From Dehalococcoidia bacterium (GTDB taxonomy: Bacteria > Chloroflexota > Dehalococcoidia > GIF9 > AB-539-J10), in the NCBI GenBank assembly GCA_021160725.1, contig JAGHCA010000005.1:1-44193 (forward strand): a stretch of DNA of 44,193 bases. Reading direction: 5' to 3'. A program made the translations under genes and the position numbers. Shown piece after piece: positions 16,797-25,285 of this stretch (its first letter is position 1; the number at the start of each line of letters is the position of its first letter). The notes under the pieces are model-generated. The model saw nothing but the letters and a program-made list of their open reading frames with translations, did not search any database and was not told the origin of the DNA.

Positions 16797-16825
16797 AATT
16801 ATATCGAAATTAGGAGGTTGAAGAA

Positions 16826-18571
16826 ATGGGCAAAATATGGAGAGTTTCAGGTCCTTTAGTTATAGCCGATGACATGAAGGGTTCCCAGGTTTATGAAGTT
16901 GTTGAGATAGGTGAAGAGGGACTTGTCGGTGAGATAGTAGGACTGGAAGGAGATAGGGCAATAATTCAAGCCCACGAGGATACACTGGGATTGGAAATAG
17001 GCGAGGTGGTGATAGGAACGGGAAGAATCTTAAGTGTGGAGCTGGGTCCTGGACTCGTGGGTTCTATTTACGACGGACTACAGAAATCTTTGCTTGCCTT
17101 GGGTGAGGATATTGGCCCGTTCATAAAACGAGGTGTCAAAGCCTCAGCACTTCCCCGCGATAAAAAATGGCAGTTTATACCTGAAGTCAGGATAGGGGAT
17201 GCTGTTAGTCAAGGAGATATTATAGGTATAGTTCCTGAGACCAACCTTATAGAGCATAAGATAATGGTGCCGGCAGGGATCAAAGGCACGATAAAGGAGA
17301 TACGCAAAGGTGATTATACTGTGGAAGAGCCTGTAGCGTGGGTGGAACATGATGGGGAAGTAAAAGAGCTGACGATGATGCAAAGGTGGCCGGTAAGAAA
17401 GCCCAGGCCCTACAAGCAAAGGCTCGATCCTTCGGGCTTGCTCACTACCGGCATGCGCATTTTAGATTACATGTTCCCGCTGGCTCTTGGTGGCAAAGCT
17501 TCGATACCCGGAGGCTTTGGTACTGGGAAGACTGTTGCCTTGCAGCAGTTAGCCAGATGGGCACAGACGCATCTCAACATCTACGTTGGCTGTGGCGAAA
17601 GAGGCAACGAGATGGCGGACGTGCTTTATAGCTTTAGGCAACTCAAGGACCCAAACACAGGAAGATTGTTACAAGAGAAAGAGATCTTCTTAGCTAATAC
17701 CTCAAACATGCCCGTTGTGGCCAGAGAAGCAAGTATTTTTGTGGGCATTACTATGGCCGAGTATTTTCGTGATATGGGTTACGACATTTTGTTGGTTGCT
17801 GATTCAACTTCGAGATGGGCTGAGGCTATGAGGGAGATGAGTGGGAGACTTGAGGAAATGCCAGGGGAAGAAGGATTTCCTTCGTATATGGGCTCCCGAC
17901 TTTCATCTTTCTATGAAAGAGCAGGAATGGTTGAATGCGTGGGCAATCCTGAAAGAAAGGGGTCGGTAACAGTAGCCGGTGCTGTGAGTCCTCCTGGAGC
18001 CGATTTCAGTGAACCGGTAACCCAGAACACGCTTAGAATAATAGATGCTTTGTATTCCTTGGATGTTTCGCTGGCAAACAAGAGACATTTCCCAGCTATA
18101 AGCTGGCTCACCAGCTATAGCCTTTATGTAGACGCAGTCAAGGATTGGTGGAATGAGCGAGATCCGGGCTGGGAGAATACCAGAGCCAGTGCCCTGAGAG
18201 TATTGCAGCAGGAGGCTGAACTGGAGGAAATTGTCAGACTCGTAGGTCCCGAAGCTTTGCCCGAAAGTGATAAACTATTGCTTCTTATCGCCAGGATGAT
18301 ACGTGAGGATTTTCTTCAGCAAAGTGCCTACCATGAAGTTGATACCTACTGTGTGCCAGCAAAAGCCGGACTTATGCTTAAAACCATCATGAAGTTTTAT
18401 GAGCTAGCTCAGGAGATGTTAAATTCGGGAGTGGGTATTGAAAGCATCCGCTCATCACCGGTGGTGTACAGAATCTCCAGGATGAAGGATATACCCAACG
18501 AGAACTTTGAACAGAGTGTTGGGGAATTGTGGTCGGAAATGGAACAAATTATGGTGAATCCTAAGCACTAA
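16826..18571 (+). CDS. ntpA: V/A-type ATP synthase catalytic subunit A
   Basis: Catalytic ATP-binding subunit, 581 aa, the usual length with the extra 'bulge' domain of V/A ATPases (about 115-185). The P-loop is GGFGTGKT at 229-236, followed by GCGERGNEMADVL containing the catalytic Glu. VADSTSRWAEAMREMSGRL and GSVTVAGAVSPPGADFSEPVT are the family signatures for nucleotide coordination. The N-terminal barrel starts KIWRVSGPLVIADDM. AGGAGG lies 8 nt upstream of the ATG. The gene is followed by a 140-nt gap holding an AT-rich dispersed repeat before subunit B. Confidence 0.97.
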   Translation: MGKIWRVSGPLVIADDMKGSQVYEVVEIGEEGLVGEIVGLEGDRAIIQAHEDTLGLEIGEVVIGTGRILSVELGPGLVGSIYDGLQKSLLALGEDIGPFIKRGVKASALPRDKKWQFIPEVRIGDAVSQGDIIGIVPETNLIEHKIMVPAGIKGTIKEIRKGDYTVEEPVAWVEHDGEVKELTMMQRWPVRKPRPYKQRLDPSGLLTTGMRILDYMFPLALGGKASIPGGFGTGKTVALQQLARWAQTHLNIYVGCGERGNEMADVLYSFRQLKDPNTGRLLQEKEIFLANTSNMPVVAREASIFVGITMAEYFRDMGYDILLVADSTSRWAEAMREMSGRLEEMPGEEGFPSYMGSRLSSFYERAGMVECVGNPERKGSVTVAGAVSPPGADFSEPVTQNTLRIIDALYSLDVSLANKRHFPAISWLTSYSLYVDAVKDWWNERDPGWENTRASALRVLQQEAELEEIVRLVGPEALPESDKLLLLIARMIREDFLQQSAYHEVDTYCVPAKAGLMLKTIMKFYELAQEMLNSGVGIESIRSSPVVYRISRMKDIPNENFEQSVGELWSEMEQIMVNPKH

Positions 18572-18699
18572 ATACGAAATCCTAAACAATATCAAAATTC
18601 AAAGCTCGAATGACCAAGACAGAAAGAGAGTTTTGAATTTTGGAATTGGGATTTGGAATTTGTTTAGGATTTAGAGCTTGGATATTGGGATCTCTCGAA
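18568..18699. repeat. AT-rich dispersed repeat inside the ATPase operon
   Basis: Copy 3 of the AT-rich element: CTAAATACGAAATCCTAAAC on the left, CGAATGACCAAGAC in the centre, and AATTTGTTTAGGATTTAG on the right, so the two arms are near-inverted. It occupies almost all of the space between ntpA and ntpB and overlaps the last bases of ntpA. Translation of its right arm creates a spurious 24-residue extension of the ntpB frame. The downstream AAAGGAGGG ribosome site is untouched, so B should still be translated. Confidence 0.7.
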
Positions 18700-18711
18700 A
18701 GGAGGGCTCTT

Positions 18712-20109
18712 ATGGATTTGTCATCACTGTATGTTAAAGAAGGAAGAGCAATCAGCAGGGCTAAGGGCTCTTTACTCGTAGCTGAAAGCATTCCTGGTAT
18801 AAAATTCAATGAAATAGTTGATGTCCAGCTGGGGAATGGTGAGGTCAAAGGTGGCCAGGCAATAGACATCAGTAAGGAGGCAACCATAGTCCAGGTATTT
18901 GGTGGAGTCAGCGAAGTGGACCTTGCCAGAACTAAAATAAGGTACAAGGGCGAAACTTTAAAGCTGCCAGTATCCGTTGACATTTTGGGGAGAATCTTTA
19001 ACGGGATGGGAGAGCCGATAGATGGAGGCCCACGGGTGGTAGCCGAAGATTACTTGGATATTAATGGTGAACCTATAAATCCTACACTTCGCCAGCCTCC
19101 AGCAGAGTTTATTGAAACGGGAATTTCAGCGATAGATGGCTTGAACGCATTAGTTAGAGGACAGAAATTGCCCATATTTAGCGGCTCAGGGCTGCCACAC
19201 AACCGAATTGTAGCGCAGATAATAAGGCAAGCAACTGTAAAGGGCAGGGAAGAAAGGTTTGCTATAGTATTTGCTGCTCTTGGTATCAGTTACGATGATG
19301 CCTCCTTTTTCATGAGAAATCTCGAGAGGACGGGTGCACTGGAGAGGGCTGTAGCATTCATCAATACAGCATCGGATCCTGTTATCGAACGAATATCAAC
19401 ACCAAGATTGGCCTTAACTGCAGCCGAGTATCTAGCATGGAAACAGGATATGCATGTACTGGTTATACTGACCGACATGACTAATTATTGTGAAGCTCTC
19501 CGCGAACTTTCTTCTATGCGTGAAGAGATACCTTCCAGAAGAGGATATCCTGGCTATATGTATACCGACCTGGCTACGATGTATGAGAGGGCAGGCAGGA
19601 TTTCTCAGAAAAAAGGTTCAGTAACTATAATGCCTATTTTAACCATGCCCGACGACGACATAACACATCCCATTCCCGATCTTACCGGCTATATAACTGA
19701 GGGGCAGATTGTCCTTTCCCGAAATCTAGAAAGAAAAGGGATATATCCGCCAATAGATGTGTTCTTATCTCTTTCCCGAATGATAAAAGAAGGGATTGGG
19801 CCGGGTAAGACCAGAGAGGATCATAATAATGTCTTTATGCAATCCTATGCTGCTTATGCAGAAGGATGTTATCTCAGGGAGATATCCACTATTATTGGTG
19901 CTGAGGCGTTAGGTGAAAGGGATAAAACATATTTGACTAACGCAGACGAATTCGAGAAAAAATTCATAGCTCAAGGCGAGCGGGAAAAAAGAACGATAGA
20001 AGACACCTTAGATATAGCTTGGGAGCTATTTTCAGCACTGCCTGAAGAAGACTTGAAACTAATTAAAGAAGAGTTCATTAAAAAATATCTTCCTAAATAT
20101 CGGGGGTAG
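18712..20109 (+). CDS. ntpB: V/A-type ATP synthase regulatory subunit B
   Basis: Non-catalytic nucleotide-binding-fold subunit, 465 aa, alternating with A in the hexameric head. The N-terminus [19 protein letters not shown] is normal for the family. Typical segments follow: [21 protein letters not shown] with [14 protein letters not shown] in the position of the degenerate P-loop, [17 protein letters not shown], and [21 protein letters not shown]. The chosen ATG follows AAAGGAGGG; the upstream extension to 18640 is repeat sequence. Subunit D starts 17 nt after its stop. Confidence 0.97.
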   Translation: MDLSSLYVKEGRAISRAKGSLLVAESIPGIKFNEIVDVQLGNGEVKGGQAIDISKEATIVQVFGGVSEVDLARTKIRYKGETLKLPVSVDILGRIFNGMGEPIDGGPRVVAEDYLDINGEPINPTLRQPPAEFIETGISAIDGLNALVRGQKLPIFSGSGLPHNRIVAQIIRQATVKGREERFAIVFAALGISYDDASFFMRNLERTGALERAVAFINTASDPVIERISTPRLALTAAEYLAWKQDMHVLVILTDMTNYCEALRELSSMREEIPSRRGYPGYMYTDLATMYERAGRISQKKGSVTIMPILTMPDDDITHPIPDLTGYITEGQIVLSRNLERKGIYPPIDVFLSLSRMIKEGIGPGKTREDHNNVFMQSYAAYAEGCYLREISTIIGAEALGERDKTYLTNADEFEKKFIAQGEREKRTIEDTLDIAWELFSALPEEDLKLIKEEFIKKYLPKYRG

Positions 20110-20126
20110 AATCAGGTGCAGAGGAA

Positions 20127-20756
20127 ATGCCGGAATTAATTAAAGTTAGACCAACAAAAGTTGAGCTGGTAAAGCTAAAGCGCAAGCTTTCCTTAGCTCA
20201 AAGAGTACAGAAGATAGTAAAGGATAGACTATCCATACTAACCATGGAATTCTTACAGACTGCGAGAGAGACAGCGGAAGCTAAAAGAAACCTAATTGAT
20301 GCATTAACCAAACTTTATAGAGCATTATCAATCGCCGCTGGGTATCATGGATATATAGTCCTGGAAAAAGAACTAATAGCTACTGAGTCTGATTTAAAAG
20401 TCACTGCTGGCTCAAGAAACATCGCAGGTGTGCGAGTTCCATCTTTCGAGCTTGCGGACACTCCCAGCAAAGTTGGGATGAGAGGATATAGTCTGGTGGA
20501 CACATCATCGTGGTTGGATCGTGCGGCAGAGTTATCTGAAGAAAACCTTAGAGCTATTATCGAATTGGCTGAACTTCAGCAGAATTTTGAATTGTTGGCA
20601 ATGGAAATAAAGAGAACAAAAAGGATAGCCAATGCCCTGGAGTATATAGTAATCCCGGGACTACAGGTAACGATAAATTACTTAAACATGAAATTTGAGG
20701 AAAGAGATAGGGAAGAGAAAGCACGATTGAAACGTGTGAAAGTTCTGGTCGCTTGA
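20127..20756 (+). CDS. ntpD: V/A-type ATP synthase subunit D (rotor shaft)
   Basis: Central rotor-shaft subunit of 209 aa forming the long antiparallel coiled coil within the A3B3 head. It begins IKVRPTKVELVKLKRKLSLA, the typical N-terminal helix (with the TK.EL..LK..L pattern), and ends with NALEYIVIPGLQVTINYLNM plus a charged tail (EEREREEKARLKR-like). A globular beta insertion (ASRNIAGVRVPSFEL region) sits in the middle. It is the last ATPase gene of the operon, followed after 10 nt by the UPF0216 gene. No separate subunit G gene of the archaeal type was seen downstream. Confidence 0.93.
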   Translation: MPELIKVRPTKVELVKLKRKLSLAQRVQKIVKDRLSILTMEFLQTARETAEAKRNLIDALTKLYRALSIAAGYHGYIVLEKELIATESDLKVTAGSRNIAGVRVPSFELADTPSKVGMRGYSLVDTSSWLDRAAELSEENLRAIIELAELQQNFELLAMEIKRTKRIANALEYIVIPGLQVTINYLNMKFEERDREEKARLKRVKVLVA

Positions 20757-20766
20757 GTATAGTCTG

Positions 20767-21252
20767 ATGTCCAAGCTATTACAAGATGAAGTTACCCCAA
20801 TGCAATCGGGACAATCTCCCTATGAAAAGATGCTTCAGAATTGCTTGAGAGGCGAACTAAGGATAGTAAATGCTGGGTTGCCACAGAGTCAAAAAAGGCT
20901 ATCGGACTTACTGAACGAGAAATATCCTTATGTGATATGTAACGACGGCAGTACACATTTATTTAAGAAGACTGAACTTGAATATCTTGCTGGCATGATA
21001 GATGCTGAGGAGCAAAAAGCGTTGCTATTGCCCATGCTCATAGCGCTAGGGGCAGATCAAGCTGAGGCAACCATCTCGATTCTATCGGGATGCGAAGGAA
21101 AAGTAGAGGAGAAAATCGTGTCAAAAGCGCTTGACATGCCGGTCACATGCGATGAAGCAAAGATCAGGATATATAAACCACAACTAGCATTGCTAAGGAG
21201 GAAGTTGAAAACAACGACAGTATATGTATTCTCTCCCAAAATCGTGACTTAA
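20767..21252 (+). CDS. UPF0216 (DUF61) family protein
   Basis: Protein of 161 aa resembling UPF0216/DUF61, known mainly from archaea and without an assigned function. The recognisable core is LRGELRIVNAGLPQSQKRL (about 27-45), then LLNEKYPYVICNDGSTHLF (48-66) and KKTELEYLAGM, which follows the family pattern N..LP...K.L.dLL...P.V..rDGs.H.F...EL..L. The ATG at 20767 is 10 nt after the subunit D stop, so it should be on the ATPase transcript. Its C-terminal half (EEKIVSKALDMPVTCDEAKI and beyond) is less clear. The family call is from memory of the motif pattern. Confidence 0.7.
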   Translation: MSKLLQDEVTPMQSGQSPYEKMLQNCLRGELRIVNAGLPQSQKRLSDLLNEKYPYVICNDGSTHLFKKTELEYLAGMIDAEEQKALLLPMLIALGADQAEATISILSGCEGKVEEKIVSKALDMPVTCDEAKIRIYKPQLALLRRKLKTTTVYVFSPKIVT

Positions 21253-21288
21253 ACTATCTGTTTACAGTGCAATTTTCGCAAAAAGCCA

Positions 21289-21317
21289 TTGACAAACATT
21301 TGCACTTAAGCGATAAT
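21289..21317 (+). promoter_or_regulatory. Promoter of rpsP (near-leaderless)
   Basis: TTGACA (21289-21294), a 17-nt spacer and GATAAT (21312-21317) form a strong sigma-70-type promoter. The rpsP ATG is only 11 nt after the -10 box and no Shine-Dalgarno lies between, so the leader would be about 4-5 nt at most. Confidence 0.8.
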
Positions 21318-21328
21318 CACTTTATAAA

Positions 21329-21598
21329 ATGGTTAAAATTAGATTACGCCGAATGGGGAGGAGAGGCAGACCATTCTACCGAGTGGTAGTGGCTGATAGT
21401 CGCTCTCCCCGTGATGGTAAATTCATTGATAATATCGGTTATTACAATCCTCTGACTGATCCCGCAACTATCAACATTGATGGAGAAAAAGCTTTGAAAT
21501 GGCTTGGATATGGAGCTCAACCTACAGATACAGTGCGCAGCTTGCTCGCCAAATTAGGCATTATGGATAAAATTAAGCCGACCTCAGGCCAAAGCTAA
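21329..21598 (+). CDS. rpsP: 30S ribosomal protein S16
   Basis: Small-subunit ribosomal protein, 89 aa, with the diagnostic N-terminus [20 protein letters not shown] and [20 protein letters not shown], so the start is certain. A strong promoter just upstream leaves almost no leader. khpA follows after 16 nt with a GGAGG ribosome site. The usual downstream partners rimM and trmD are not present here. Upstream is the ATPase operon, ending 76 nt before. Confidence 0.98.
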   Translation: MVKIRLRRMGRRGRPFYRVVVADSRSPRDGKFIDNIGYYNPLTDPATINIDGEKALKWLGYGAQPTDTVRSLLAKLGIMDKIKPTSGQS

Positions 21599-21614
21599 CT
21601 GTTAAGGAGGCGAA

Positions 21615-21842
21615 ATGAAAGACCTGCTGGAATACATTATTAAAGCCATTGTGACAGAACCTGGCGCAGTAAAAATCACTGAGGAAAATGGTGATGACGG
21701 ATTGCTAATTAAATTGGAGGTCGCTCCCGATGACAAAGGAAGGGTCATCGGCAGGCAGGGACGCGTAGCTCAAGCACTACGAACACTACTTCGTGTAAAA
21801 GCAGCTAAAGAGGAAACGAGAGTCAGACTGGAAATTGTGTAA
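21615..21842 (+). CDS. khpA: KH-domain RNA-binding protein KhpA
   Basis: Single KH-domain RNA-binding protein of 75 aa, in the KhpA (YlqC) family, whose conserved location is directly after rpsP. The GxxG loop appears in GRVIGRQGRVAQALRTLLRV (about 44-63), followed by a final beta strand (RVRLEIV). Known KhpA proteins bind many RNAs and affect cell elongation in Firmicutes; its role here is not established. AAGGAGG precedes the ATG. A weak 6-bp hairpin (TGAGAA/TTCTCA, 21850-21868) follows the stop. Confidence 0.93.
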   Translation: MKDLLEYIIKAIVTEPGAVKITEENGDDGLLIKLEVAPDDKGRVIGRQGRVAQALRTLLRVKAAKEETRVRLEIV

Positions 21843-22152
21843 TCAGTATTGAGAACAGTCAATTCTCAGGGGTTGCTAATTCCTGGCTTTCTAAACACCC
21901 TCGCTCATATTTTTCCCAGTAAGCTGGTAACCCTGAAGCTTCAATCTCTAACTTCTGTCTCTTTTCATCAACTCTCCCCAGTTCCAAGGATGAATTCACA
22001 GGGGGGGAGTGAGACCATTGCTCAAGCAATTTAAAATAAAACTGCAAAATGCTTGACGGTGTGGAGAGTGCTATACTACGACTAAAATTCGAATCTTAAG
22101 GGTGAATATTTAGATTTTTTCAAAATCCATAGTTTAAAGCCTCGGATTTAAG
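21843..22152. other. Gene-poor interval between khpA and recO
   Basis: These 310 nt contain no confident gene. A minus-strand frame (21859-22047, TTG start) would give a 62-residue protein of natural-looking composition, with ELGRVDEKRQKLEIEASGLP and AYWEKYERG, but it lacks a ribosome site and no family is recognised. It could be a remnant. A TGC-TATACT (22069-22077) resembles an extended -10 box that might serve recO. No tRNA-like fold was found. Confidence 0.4.
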
Positions 22153-22968
22153 GTGGATATACCCCGACGTTATCAAACACAAGGCGTCATCTTAAGACAA
22201 ACTAAGCTAGGCGAATTCGATAAGATTCTCACTATCTATACTCCAGAATTTGGCAAACTCAGGGCAGTGGCTAAAGGAGCTTGCCGCCCCAAGAGCAAGT
22301 TGGGTGGCAATGTAGAACCATTGACACATAGCTTGATGTTGCTGGCTAGGGGGCGGAATCTCGATATTGTTACCCAGAGCCAGACAATAAATGGTTTTCT
22401 GGCTTTAAAGAGCGATCTATGGCGTATAGCCTGTGGCCTTTATATCTTGGAGCTTATGGATTCCTTTACTGTAGAGGGTGGTGCGAATCCTCCTTTGTTT
22501 GATTTATTGCTCGAAATCCTGAATCAGTTGAGCCAGCCTGAGAGTAATGAGACTACCTTGCGGTATTTTGAGCTACATATTCTTCACTATCTTGGTTATC
22601 GCCCACAGTTGCTCCGGTGTGTTAGCTGTGATTTGCCACTCAAGCCGATAGTCAATTTTTTCAGTCCTGGCAAGGGGGGGCTTCTGTGTCCTCACTGTGA
22701 GTCTGAAGAAAATAGCCGTTACGAGCAAATCGGAGCAATTTCATTAAGATCATCCATTCCTCTTTCGGTCGAGGCTTTGAAAGTTCTTCGTTTGTGGCAG
22801 AGTTGTGACTATACTACTGCAAAGCGGGTCAGAGTAAAACCGGAATTATCCTGGGAGTTGGAGCAAGTATTGCACGAGTATATAAGATATATTTTGCAGC
22901 GGGAGCTTAAATCGCTGGCTTGGCTTAAAGAGGTAAAAAAAGAAATCAGCCATATAAGCAGCACTTGA
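22153..22968 (+). CDS. recO: DNA repair protein RecO
   Basis: Recombination mediator of the RecF pathway, 271 aa, which anneals single strands and helps load RecA with RecR. It begins with an OB fold (YQTQGVILRQTKLGEFDKIL, then TIYTPEFGKLRAVAKGACRP), continues with a helical domain, and has a zinc finger from CVSC (about 156-159) and CPHC (about 176-179). The start codon is GTG at 22153, after AAGG. Its terminal codons overlap the -35 element of the trkA promoter. Confidence 0.93.
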   Translation: MDIPRRYQTQGVILRQTKLGEFDKILTIYTPEFGKLRAVAKGACRPKSKLGGNVEPLTHSLMLLARGRNLDIVTQSQTINGFLALKSDLWRIACGLYILELMDSFTVEGGANPPLFDLLLEILNQLSQPESNETTLRYFELHILHYLGYRPQLLRCVSCDLPLKPIVNFFSPGKGGLLCPHCESEENSRYEQIGAISLRSSIPLSVEALKVLRLWQSCDYTTAKRVRVKPELSWELEQVLHEYIRYILQRELKSLAWLKEVKKEISHISST

Positions 22969-22993
22969 CAATCATATTGGGGAGGATTAAAAT
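22965..22993 (+). promoter_or_regulatory. Promoter upstream of trkA-trkH
   Basis: TTGACA (22965-22970), exactly 17 nt, then TAAAAT (22988-22993): a near-consensus sigma-70 promoter overlapping the recO stop codon. It would give trkA a leader of about 165 nt (about 23000-23165). Confidence 0.7.
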
Positions 22994-23165
22994 CGCTGGA
23001 CGATTAGCTGCAGTGAGACAGCGAAGTAATATAAATGGAGAGTGTCTGGTATTCTGAATCAACCTTCAAGCTTATTCATCCGCTGATTTGAGGCTTCCAT
23101 TATCAGCAATAACCCGTTGAATTATTGAAAGTTTGACAAAGTTATCGCACTATTGAAGGGAAGTA

Positions 23166-23822
23166 ATGTATATTGTAATAGCAGGATTAAGCGATATAGG
23201 AAAGTGTTTGGCAGAACTTCTTGTTAAGGAAGGGAATGAAGTAGTGGTTATAGACCGGGACCCAGCGAGATGTGCTGAATTAGCAAATGTTTCTGAATGT
23301 ATGGTAATCACGGGAGATGCTAGCCAGAGGGCTGTTCTCGAAGAAGCGCGAGTCAGGAATGCCTATGCCTTTGTAGCCGCAGCTGGCGATGACTCGGAGA
23401 ATTTGATGCTTTGTATGGTAGCCAAGGAGATCGGGGTAAAAACGGTGATTTCCCTCGTAGATGCTGAAGAGCATGAGGAAACCTTCGAACAGGCTGGGGT
23501 TACTTTGCAGGTTAACCCTCACATGGTGGCAGCCGAATACATCTCCCGCCTGATTTCACAGCCATATGTGAGGGATTATCTCTCTTTCGAAAGAGCAGAG
23601 ATCTTCGAAATAGAAATTGAAGAGGGCATGAAATGCGTTGGGAGAAGTATTTCTGAAATAACGACTCCGAGCGGGGTAAAGGTCCTCGTGGTGCAAAGAG
23701 GGGGGAAGTATCTGGATGAGAGTAGTAGGATACAGCCTAGAGATTGGCTGGCTCTTATTGTGAATCGGGAATCTACCAAAAAGGGGACTGAGTTCATGAA
23801 TAAATGGTTCACCAAAGGGTAA
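23166..23822 (+). CDS. trkA: Trk potassium uptake regulatory protein TrkA
   Basis: Cytoplasmic NAD(H)-binding RCK protein of 218 aa that gates the TrkH channel. An N-terminal Rossmann domain (IVIAGLSDIGKCLAELLVKE, then VVVIDRDPARC) is followed by GDASQRAVLEEARVRNA and a C-terminal TrkA_C domain (about 140-215). The dinucleotide motif reads G7-L-S9-D-I-G12, with Ser replacing the usual middle Gly. The length corresponds to a single-unit TrkA rather than the duplicated E. coli form. GAAGGGAAG precedes the ATG. The last 19 nt overlap the start of trkH, so expression is coupled. Confidence 0.93.
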   Translation: MYIVIAGLSDIGKCLAELLVKEGNEVVVIDRDPARCAELANVSECMVITGDASQRAVLEEARVRNAYAFVAAAGDDSENLMLCMVAKEIGVKTVISLVDAEEHEETFEQAGVTLQVNPHMVAAEYISRLISQPYVRDYLSFERAEIFEIEIEEGMKCVGRSISEITTPSGVKVLVVQRGGKYLDESSRIQPRDWLALIVNRESTKKGTEFMNKWFTKG

Positions 23823-25231
23823 GGTTAACCCTCCATATCATTGGCTCGTTTCTAAAATACTTCGCCTTAGCCTACATTATTCCTTTATGTGTAGCTATTT
23901 ACTCTGGCGAGAACTGGCGCATTTACCTTTATGCGCTACTGATCACTCTCGGTATCGGACTGATTCTTGAATTTAGATTCAAAACCGAGCGGGTAATAGA
24001 GCGTGCCGACGGTTTTATCATAGTAGCCTCCACCTGGCTCTTCATTCCCCTTCTGGGCACATTCCCTTATGTGTTCCCCCCTGTGGGACTGGGCTTTCTC
24101 GATGCCTTTTTCGAGGCCATGTCAGGGTTTACTACTACCGGTGCTACCATACTAAAGGTGGTAGAAGAATTACCCAGGAGTGCACTTTTATGGCGTAGCC
24201 TTACGCAGTGGCTGGGTGGAATGGGGGTAGTAACTCTATTCATAGCTATTCTACCGAGGTTGGGAGTGGGAGGTTCTCAGCTTTTTGATCGTGAATTTCC
24301 CGGCGCTATGCCCGAAAGAATTCGTCCCAGATTCAGAACCACGGCAAGGCTTCTCTGGGCGATTTACGCAGGCTTTACTGCTGTTCAGATAGCGCTCCTT
24401 TATTTTCTGGCCAGGCTTTCACTCTTTGACTCAATCTGCATCACCTTCGCAACTATGCCTACCGGTGGATTTACTCCCACCACGGCAAGCATTGGAGCCT
24501 ATGCTAATCCCTTAGCAGAATACATAATCATGGCCTTTATGCTTCTGGCTGGAGTTAATTTTCTTATTCATTACCATGTTTTGAGGGGAAATTTCAAAGT
24601 ACTTAGAAATGAAGAATTCAGGCTTTATCTGATTATTCTGGCGGTCGCTATATTTTTAGTAATAATTTCGCAAGGTTTTACCGCATATAGGGAGGGAATG
24701 TTTCAGGCAATCTCAATCATGACTACTACTGGCTTTGTTACCGCTGATTTCGGTGCCTGGCACTCCAGCGCCAGAATAGTGCTTCTGACTTTGATGTTCA
24801 TTGGAGCCTGCGGTGGTTCTACCGGTGGGGGAATTAAAGTCGTGCGGGCTTTAGCCCTGATGAAACATACCGGAGTGATGATGAAGAGGGCTATTTCTCC
24901 CAAAGCTGTAATTCCGATGAAGCTTAACAAGAGACCTCTCCAGGAGGGAGTAATTCGGGATATAATCTCCTTCATCTTTCTCTATCTCTTTATAGCCGTT
25001 ATAGCTTCCATAGCACTTTGTTTCTTGGGGCTTAATCTGGAGACAGCAATTTCAGCAGTGGCTGCTACTTTGGGAAATGTGGGGCCTGGCTTGGGTGGTG
25101 TGGGTCCAACTTCGAATTATGCCTGGCTCTCTGGTGCAGCCAAGGTCATCTTGATTATTTGCATGTGGTTGGGACGGCTGGAATTGTTTACTGCTCTTAT
25201 GATATTTTCTCCTCGCTTTTGGAAAGGCTAA
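23804..25231 (+). CDS. trkH: Trk potassium uptake transmembrane protein TrkH
   Basis: Integral membrane K+ (or K+/Na+) channel-like subunit, 475 aa, with four membrane-pore-membrane units. Filter segments are visible in FTTTGATILKVVEELP, ATMPTGGFTPTTASIG, TTTGFVTADFGAWHSS and ATLGNVGPGLGGVGPT, with the linkers SLTQWLGGMGVVTLF and GACGGSTGGGIKVVRAL. The ATG at 23804 lies inside the end of trkA. The first residues are basic then hydrophobic. It pairs with TrkA to form the complete uptake system. Confidence 0.95.
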   Translation: MVHQRVRLTLHIIGSFLKYFALAYIIPLCVAIYSGENWRIYLYALLITLGIGLILEFRFKTERVIERADGFIIVASTWLFIPLLGTFPYVFPPVGLGFLDAFFEAMSGFTTTGATILKVVEELPRSALLWRSLTQWLGGMGVVTLFIAILPRLGVGGSQLFDREFPGAMPERIRPRFRTTARLLWAIYAGFTAVQIALLYFLARLSLFDSICITFATMPTGGFTPTTASIGAYANPLAEYIIMAFMLLAGVNFLIHYHVLRGNFKVLRNEEFRLYLIILAVAIFLVIISQGFTAYREGMFQAISIMTTTGFVTADFGAWHSSARIVLLTLMFIGACGGSTGGGIKVVRALALMKHTGVMMKRAISPKAVIPMKLNKRPLQEGVIRDIISFIFLYLFIAVIASIALCFLGLNLETAISAVAATLGNVGPGLGGVGPTSNYAWLSGAAKVILIICMWLGRLELFTALMIFSPRFWKG

Positions 25232-25285
25232 TCAAGCTACGGTAGAAGTTCAAAGAAGATTTAGGTTATACTTTGTAACAGTTTC

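Noticed and set aside
18640-18711. N-terminal extension of subunit B
   Set aside because: Encoded by the AT-rich repeat; AAAGGAGGG sits directly before the ATG at 18712, which gives the standard N-terminus.
22994-23165. c-di-AMP (ydaO-type) riboswitch before trkA
   Set aside because: Considered because such riboswitches control K+ transport genes, but the conserved core sequences were not seen.
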